From Hypsibius dujardini (Eukaryota > Tardigrada > Eutardigrada > Parachela > Hypsibiidae), in the NCBI GenBank assembly GCA_001579985.1, contig LRSR01000649.1:124001-188000 (forward strand): a stretch of DNA of 64,000 nt. The letters run 5' to 3'. Under the pieces are notes generated by a model. That model was not told where the DNA came from. It ran no database searches and saw only the letters and a program-made list of their open reading frames with translations. Position numbers and translations under genes: made by a program. Of this stretch, positions 60,308-64,000 are shown piece by piece (the first letter of the stretch is position 1; every line of letters starts with the position of its first letter).

Positions 60308-62246
60308 TTAGATGAGCGGTTGAACACTGCGTGGCTTTGCAACCGGAGGCAGGAGCTTGTAAATACTCCGCAGCATTGCTTGACGGAGTGGATCCAAGGT
60401 GAGGGAGAAGATGAGCGGGTCCATTAACTGCTGACACGGCCAGAGCATCCAACCCGCTTGGTACAAGTCCAACGCTCTGGGGAAGGCTGCAAAATTGAGG
60501 CCCCACACAAAGTCGTACAGTACATAAAAGGTGATGGCGGGACAGTAGAAGACCAACACGCTGAGTGTTAGTATCCCAGCAGAATGTACTTGCGCGTCAC
60601 GTTTCGCCGACGCCGTGCTATAACAACAATAGCAGCTGCTGGCACAGATGGGCGTAACATTGCGCGCACCTCCCCACCAGCAGATGCACTAGGACGTCGA
60701 CCGTCTGTGTCCTTGTCTGTATGGCCAGCTTGGTCGGTCCCACCGGCTTCATCACCCCGTGGTAGTGCCAAATGTATTGCTTCTCTATCATTCCTTCCGT
60801 CAACCTGTACAAGTACATGAGCAGATTGACGGTTAATTTATCTACGAAGAACATCTACGAGCCGACCTCACCCTACTTCACACAACATACTGGAATCCAA
60901 GAGTGGGAAGTCGTCGGGTTGTTTTTTGGGGCAAGCGGAACTGCATCGAATTTTCTGAAGATTTTCGAAAGCGTTTTCGTTTGCCACGCGAGCTTTCAAA
61001 TGAGATTGCAGTCTCCGTTCTGAAGGATTCAGTCAGCATTTTCCATAACCACATAACTCTTTAAGAGCCTCAAAAGCATTGATCTTATATTTTTTCGTCT
61101 CTTCTTATCTTTTTTAAAACCAGTTTTGCGTTTTCATATGTACATTATCCATTTCCCTATCTCATATGCTTATGGCTGACATTTTTTTCAGTATTCATGT
61201 GGCAACTAAGTGTATATGCTGAGCTGAAAAGCTAATCTTATCTTAATAAAGTGCTATTCAACATGACACAAATCAATAATGTGACTCAACAGTGTGTTGG
61301 AAATTGTAATAATCGAAATCTGTTTTCTTCGCGCTTTGAACAATTTATAACGGATCAACGCAGAACTACATCGATTACTATTATACCTCGAGCCTTAATA
61401 TCAGGTTAAATCTTTCACCCCACCTTTACATTAACGGCTACCGGCGGCAACGAACCCTCGATTTGAGCTAATACCTGCTGTGGTGTATCATCTCTCGATC
61501 CAGTGACCGCTCCTTCCCCACGGTTCGCTGATGGACGCACCGAGGCGGACCCTTCTCCCCGACGTTCCCGATACTGCCCGTACAACTTGATGGAAACGAC
61601 AATGAACGACACCTGGACGACTCCGATTGCCCCGAGATCAAAGAAGACGTCTTTGATCTGGGACCACACAACTAACCATGGGAGTTTCAAAAATTCATGT
61701 AAGTTAAAAGTGCAACCCTCTTTCGTGATATCCACTCGGTAATACAAGGCATCCAGGATGGGTCCGACGGCGAAGACGAGAATGGAATAGGCCCAAATGC
61801 CGCCACAGACGCAGCATGAAAATCGTCTGGTTTGGTGGGTGCGATAGCTAACGGGATGGAGGATTGACGCCCATCACGGCGTGGTTCTGCATTTGGACGC
61901 CTGCGATTATACCCTGACACAGCTCGTACAGCGTACACGCCGCGTTGCCCAAGTACCAGCGACCGTGGGAGCGTTCTGCAATCACCGACGGGAGATATTG
62001 AAAGAATAAGACAATCAGGTTGGCCGACAGAAGCTTTCCCACGTAGATGTTAAAGGGATTGGACGGGATGAGACGGTCGGTTAGAAGCACTACCAGAGTT
62101 GATCCGTTGCCGAGTAGCCCGAGGATGAGAATGACCAGGTAGTAGACGGCGGGACCAGTCCATGATGGCTGTATTGGTTGGTCGGTGCTGACGTTCAGAC
62201 AGCATGTTAGGTTAGTTGTTGCATTGAGCAATGTAACGTCAGCCAT
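60308..62246 (-). pseudogene. decayed tandem copy of GPCR-3
   Basis: The relic runs from a Met at 62246 (MADVTLLNATTN) to a stop at 60308 and keeps the two-exon layout, with exon 2 starting near 60804 after a CTTGTACAG acceptor. Clear matches to GPCR-3 include LVILILGLLGNGSTLVVLLTDR, split here as LVILILGLLG and NGSTLVVLLTDR, then NAACTLYELCQG, FYCPAITFYVLYDF and LTLDPLRQAM. Two frame breaks are visible. About 14 bases are missing where GPCR-3 encodes NRAWA (near 61867), removing the TM3-end motif. One base is missing just after RKYILL (near 60573) at the start of TM6. Otherwise frames are long and open, so inactivation looks recent, or the allele may be polymorphic. The 5' half alone could still give a truncated three-helix product. 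Confidence 0.8.
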
Positions 62247-63685
62247 ACCTTTAGGTAGGTTGCTTAATGAACAGAAGCTATAACGGAGCACGAAAGAATC
62301 GTATTATTTTCATGTGGGTTGTCGAGAAGTTGCTGGATAATGTGAGCCAGCAGTTTGCAGATAAACTCGGATCTCTTCTGCCTTTTTAAGAGGAGGAGGG
62401 GAGGATGTTCAGTATCCACTGAAGGTGCTACGAAAACTGCTTCAAGCTTAATCTTTGTCACTGCTCCATGCAATCTTGACCGGTAATTGGGTAGGTTGAA
62501 GAGTTGTTTATTACGGCTTCTAAGTCGCAAATCTAGTACATTATTTCAGTTGACCGAGATGGAAGATTCATCCGCCAATTATTGTGATTAGAAAAAATTG
62601 GATGAACTAATCTTGTAGGGGAAAAATACTGGTCAACCCTGAAGTTCGACATTCTGTGAATTGCTTCCGATATTCGTCCAACTCACTGCACCCTTACCGG
62701 AAATTCCCTCTGTAGGCGTGTTATTCGGGAAAAGTAAGATCTCAATATTTTATTTCCGGAGAGGTCGCAAATCCATAATCTGTCGGCTGTAGCGCATTTC
62801 CTTAGAGGCGATAATTGCGTTTCCGTTGTCACAGATGAGGACGGTATACCCTGCTACTCGGGTCAGTAACAACGCATGCTCGACTATACTACCTATGAAA
62901 TGTCAGCTAATTACAAGAGCGTCCATTCTAAATGAATAATGCATCACAGCGGGCGGAATAGAGCAGGCTGCTACACTTGGTTGCAGGGACAAATCCGTTT
63001 ACATTATGGTATAGTCTGACATACACGTGCTAATTAATTATCACGTGGTCTTTTATTTCCTCCACCCCAACTCACAAGTAATTAACCAAGCGCTTAAAAG
63101 CTGAAAAATTTAAAAACTCGAAATTTGAAATAACCTAATAAGATTCATACTGATAATAAAAAGTACTAAATACCGCAATTAAAATGAGGAGACTTATTTA
63201 GAAATCATAGAGACGGAATTTTTTAGATGACCGTCCATATTGTATATACTGTCTTTTGTTCACCGGATTCAGATTGAGAAAAAAATATCAGTAATTTTGG
63301 AAAAAATGTCTCCGCTCCATTTCTAAATAGATGTCCTCAAGTAAATGAAAATTTATCAAATAAAAATTTGAATATAGGCCGAGATGTCACCGCCTGAGGA
63401 GGGAGAAGTGATAACTCGGTCCACACCATAAATAAGCAGTAAAACCATAAAAGTAAACCCAGATTGTTCTCAACCGGTTTCTTTGTGGACTGAGTTGTCA
63501 CTGTAACCACTACATTGGCGTAAATCATAATCATTACAGATCACTTTTATTCTTCATGTTTCATATGTTACTAGGTAGATATGAACATAAAGCTACTGTG
63601 CATTTGCTAAGTAATTAAGCCAAGACGCACCATGCACAATCAGTGAAAATGAGCGCTGATCCAGTGCCGACATTGGAGGGATTAT
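62247..63685. other. spacer between the GPCR-3 relic and the astacin gene
   Basis: No gene recognised in 1.4 kb. A hydrophobic minus-strand frame at 63337-63534 is unsupported and probably lies in the astacin 3' flank. Confidence 0.5.
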
Positions 63686-64000
63686 TTATCGGGCCGGATA
63701 CATTTTATTAATCTTGCCAATGTCACCGGGGGTGAGGACGGATTTCTGTCCGATCGGCTTGTTCTGGTTGGGAAACTTGGCAGTGACGGTGCGAATGTTG
63801 GTGTCGATTGCGAAAGAAGTCTTGTCATAGTGCATCAACGAGTTAATGTCGTACGGCTCTCCGAGGTCGCCGATTTTCGGGTCCGTGTACTTTTGAAACA
63901 TGTAAGCCCGGTCTGTAAGCAAAAGAATTAGATGAATCACATCAATTGAAGGCTCCTTCAACGCTCAAGTAGTACTCCTTACTGAAGGCGTTAACATTAG
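63686..64000 (-). CDS. astacin-family metalloprotease, 3' end only (gene continues beyond the window)
   Basis: The last exon is 63912-63686, ending in TAA. The preceding exon is cut by the window edge (64000-63983, ending NVNAF before a GTAAGG donor). The joined peptide NVNAFNRAYMFQKY, then DLGEPYDINSLMHYDKTSF, is the astacin segment leading to the Met-turn (SLMHY), which lies beneath the catalytic zinc. The end reads LTPGDIGKINKMYPAR, where astacin catalytic domains usually finish, so no C-terminal EGF or CUB domain follows. The zinc-binding HExxH motif and the signal and propeptide regions must lie beyond 64000. Likely a secreted zinc endopeptidase. Confidence 0.88.

Overview
The window is animal nuclear DNA. 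It holds intron-rich protein genes with short GT-AG introns and animal regulators (SUZ12, TFDP, spastin, RPA2, PPP1R37). It also has rhodopsin-like receptors from one divergent, tandemly duplicated family, plus many degenerate (CTGT)n/(ACAG)n and (TTGA)n tracts. My best guess is an ecdysozoan, most likely a tardigrade of the Hypsibius/Ramazzottius kind. That is an inference from gene style and repeats; no sequence marker here proves it.

Layout. 1-3.0 kb is intergenic, with a short inverted-repeat element and a cluster of palindromes. 3.1-7.1 kb holds an intact receptor (GPCR-1) followed by a decayed tandem copy. 9.3-12.4 kb is TFDP (the E2F partner), convergent with spastin (13.2-16.4 kb, minus). 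A 0.7-kb MITE with long inverted repeats sits just upstream of spastin. 17.8-20.0 kb is an aquaglyceroporin (minus). 22.7-24.7 kb is a second receptor (GPCR-2), convergent with PPP1R37 (25.2-30.7 kb, minus). PPP1R37 is head-to-head with RPA2 (31.2-33.5 kb, plus), with about 0.5 kb between the start codons. 34.1-36.1 kb encodes a secreted CUB protein with a C-terminal beta/gamma-crystallin-like domain. 38.1-45.8 kb encodes the Polycomb protein SUZ12 with a very long disordered N-terminus. 48.5-55.5 kb encodes an unrecognised 1019-residue disordered protein. 56.7-62.2 kb (minus) holds a third intact receptor (GPCR-3) and its decayed tandem copy. The window ends in the last exons of an astacin metalloprotease (minus).

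How the genes relate. There are no operons. TFDP, RPA2 and SUZ12 are nuclear cell-cycle, replication or chromatin factors, and an E2F-like site lies between PPP1R37 and RPA2. The receptors form two independent intact-plus-decayed tandem pairs and one singleton, typical of a rapidly turning-over family. For every gene I call intact, exon joins were checked by reading-frame phase: each exon chain closes in frame from ATG to stop, but transcript evidence was not available. No virus-like element was recognised.
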